This document shows, piece after piece, positions 4,637 to 5,891 of a stretch of DNA of 5,891 nt (the first letter of the stretch is position 1; every line of letters starts with the position of its first letter). The notes beneath the pieces were generated by a model. The model did not search any database. It saw only the letters and a program-made list of their open reading frames with translations, and was not told the origin of the DNA. Origin of the DNA: Candidatus Dojkabacteria bacterium UBA5749 (lineage in GTDB: Bacteria; Patescibacteriota; Dojkabacteria; SC72); assembly GCA_002419125.1 (NCBI GenBank), contig DIFL01000034.1, positions 11,620 through 17,510 of the forward strand, given 5' to 3'. The translations under genes and the position numbers were made by a program.

Positions 4637-4713
4637 TGGCGTACCCGGCCGGAATCGAACCGACAACCTACTGCTTAGAAGGCAATTGCTCTATCCGATT
4701 GAGCTACGGGTAC
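4637..4713 (-). tRNA. tRNA-Arg (anticodon UCU)
   Basis: The acceptor strands GTACCCG (4713-4707) and CGGGTAC (4647-4641) pair fully, with discriminator G at 4640 and an encoded CCA at 4639-4637. The anticodon stem ATTGC/GCAGT encloses CTTCTAA, giving UCU, which reads AGA and AGG, the favoured arginine codons of this AT-rich genome. The T arm has the GGTTCGATTCC pattern. The upstream gap to the baseplate-J-like gene is 47 bases and holds an AT-rich stretch, but no promoter I would call. Confidence 0.96.
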
Positions 4714-4760
4714 ATATATAAACATGCAATTCTATCAGTATTTTTGATTAAAATAAAGGT

Positions 4761-5891
4761 TTACTCAGACTCTGATTCAACCTCAACCTCTTTTATTTCT
4801 ATTAGAACCCTACCCTCTCTTTTAGAGAATCTCTTTAAGAATTGAGGATAGTTCATTGGATTAAATGTTACCTCTGGATTCTTTTTAGCATAGTTTAAGG
4901 TATTTAAATAGTTTTTACCCTCATCCCAACTTAAACCTGCCAACTCTTTTAATAGTTCATCCTTATCTATTTTAGGTTTAATATTCGCACTAGCTACAAT
5001 CTTTATCTTTACAGAATCTTTCTTAACTTCCTCTACTGTAACACTTTTAGTAATATCTTCACTTAATTCTACCTCTATATCTTTATCACTTTCAAAAAGT
5101 TTTTCTTCTTCTGCTTTTTCTCTTAATAGAGTTTTTAACCCCTCTGTTAGTCCATCAGTTTTAAAGTAGGTAGCGCTACCTTTAACAGTAAGATCTAAAT
5201 TAACATCTGTTGCAGGCTCTCCCACCTTCTTGTCTGTTTTAATACTAGTCTTATCTACAGTACTAAGTATGGAATCCTCAATAATTTCCCAGGTGCCAGT
5301 AATATCTCTTAATTCTGTTTTAACTTCTTCTATTGCAGTACCACTTAAGGCTTCTACCCCATTGTCTATATCAATCTGCGAAAGTACGGTAAATTCTTCT
5401 GAGGTACCACCAGTCAGTTGAGTTGTGTTTTTTGCATAGAGTTCTGCACTAGGATACCCTTGAAGTGAAAAGGTTTGGTTTAATGAGGTCAAGTTATATT
5501 CTGTTCCAAACGAAGAAGCTACGATTTGAATATCCGTGGCAATCATAGAGGTATTACAGCCCAAAGATACACTACTCTTCAAGGAATACGATTTCCCACT
5601 AGGACTGGTTAAAAGGTGCCCTACGGGAAGGGAAATATTTGGGGTATCCTCTTCGCAAGGTACATAGTAGGTAATGTTAATTGTACCTGTTGCCTTTTCT
5701 CCTTTATAATCTTTTCCGGTAGCAGTAATGGTATTTGATAGACTCTTACTCTTCTCTTCTGTTTTAATAGGGATTTTTAAAGTTTCAAAATCAATCTTTT
5801 CTATACTAGTATCTCCAGTTAAAACACTCTCTATAGCTACAGGTTTAGACTCTACAAAAATTTTAACCTTAACAAATGTTCCGAACTCATT
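4761..5891 (-). CDS. Baseplate-J-like barrel protein, probably extracytoplasmic (5' end outside window)
   Basis: The minus-strand frame stays open from the right edge to the TAA at 4763-4761, giving 376 visible residues. A TTG at 5582 is only an internal leucine, so the true start lies beyond the window. Numbering from the edge, ATGTINITY (68-76), LPVGHLLTSPSGKSYSL (87-103) and VASSFGTEYNL (124-134), then YAKNTTQLTGGTSEEF (153-168), follow the pattern of the Baseplate_J (gp47-like) barrel found in many CPR genomes: ATGT..iyN, L..GT.f.s..Gk.f, a.. .G.eyNi and Y.k....TGG. The C-terminal region (L..L.W.EG.nYLntL, then P.FLKRFSKREGRVLIEI) also matches those proteins. Two cysteines in the barrel (81 and 107) might form a disulfide. 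The composition is Thr/Ser/Glu/Lys-rich with no membrane segment in the visible part. An N-terminal anchor outside the window would be typical. The function in CPR is unknown, and nothing phage-like surrounds it. Family assignment is from memory of the pattern. Confidence 0.7.
   Translation of the reverse strand, partial: NEFGTFVKVKIFVESKPVAIESVLTGDTSIEKIDFETLKIPIKTEEKSKSLSNTITATGKDYKGEKATGTINITYYVPCEEDTPNISLPVGHLLTSPSGKSYSLKSSVSLGCNTSMIATDIQIVASSFGTEYNLTSLNQTFSLQGYPSAELYAKNTTQLTGGTSEEFTVLSQIDIDNGVEALSGTAIEEVKTELRDITGTWEIIEDSILSTVDKTSIKTDKKVGEPATDVNLDLTVKGSATYFKTDGLTEGLKTLLREKAEEEKLFESDKDIEVELSEDITKSVTVEEVKKDSVKIKIVASANIKPKIDKDELLKELAGLSWDEGKNYLNTLNYAKKNPEVTFNPMNYPQFLKRFSKREGRVLIEIKEVEVESESE

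Noticed and set aside
4521..4845. Two plus-strand open frames (4521-4721 and 4606-4845) with RVGFEPTVRF- and PAGIEPTTYC-like peptides
   Set aside because: They are the well-known false translations of antisense tRNA genes and lie over the tRNA-Ser and tRNA-Arg genes.
5230..5421. A 63-codon plus-strand open frame
   Set aside because: It is antisense to the baseplate-J-like gene and low in complexity; a shadow.
5580..5582. TTG at 5582 as the start of the baseplate-J-like protein
   Set aside because: The frame is open for another 103 codons to the window edge, and those codons carry the first part of the conserved barrel (ATGTINI), so the gene begins outside the window.
1..5891. CRISPR array, insertion sequence or prophage attachment site
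   Set aside because: No regularly spaced repeats, transposase motifs or terminal inverted repeats were seen, and the tRNA genes show no duplicated 3' end within the window.

Overview
This window is the chromosomal replication-origin neighbourhood of a small-genome, AT-rich bacterium. The gene order dnaN-oriC-dnaA on the minus strand, diverging from rpmH-rnpA-yidD-yidC-jag on the plus strand, is the classic conserved bacterial origin cluster. The genes lack Shine-Dalgarno sequences, Jag has no Jag-N domain, and the last gene is a baseplate-J-like protein of a type I recall from Candidate Phyla Radiation (Patescibacteria) genomes. Together these suggest a CPR bacterium. The phylum within CPR cannot be settled from this sequence. 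The standard genetic code fits: no long gene contains an in-frame TGA, and rnpA ends on TGA.

Positions 1-173 hold the first 57 codons of dnaN (sliding clamp), running off the left edge on the minus strand. Positions 174-594 (dnaN-dnaA intergenic) hold no gene and look like oriC. They contain several DnaA-box-like 9-mers, and a run of trinucleotides (TAG/TAA, 267-284) lies next to two overlapping boxes (289-305) and a pure A/T stretch (248-268). This matches the DnaA-trio basal unwinding element known from Bacillus subtilis, in the same place relative to dnaA and dnaN. dnaA occupies 595-2067. The divergent dnaA-rpmH spacer (2068-2329) holds a perfect DnaA box, a second near-box, a dnaA promoter and an rpmH promoter, so the origin looks bipartite around dnaA.

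The plus-strand cluster encodes ribosomal protein L34, the RNase P protein, the small insertase accessory YidD, the membrane insertase YidC and the KH-R3H RNA-binding protein Jag/KhpB. It links translation, tRNA maturation and membrane-protein insertion. rnpA and yidD overlap. A second promoter probably precedes yidC. The rpmH promoter leaves only a few leader bases, so rpmH may be translated leaderless.

At 4549-4713 two tRNA genes on the minus strand, Arg(UCU) then Ser(GGA), are separated by one base. The Arg gene encodes its CCA end and the Ser gene does not. From 4761 to the right edge a minus-strand gene, open at its 5' end, encodes at least 376 residues of a baseplate-J-like, probably extracytoplasmic protein of unknown function. 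The clearest items for follow-up are the DnaA-trio origin and this baseplate-J-like protein.
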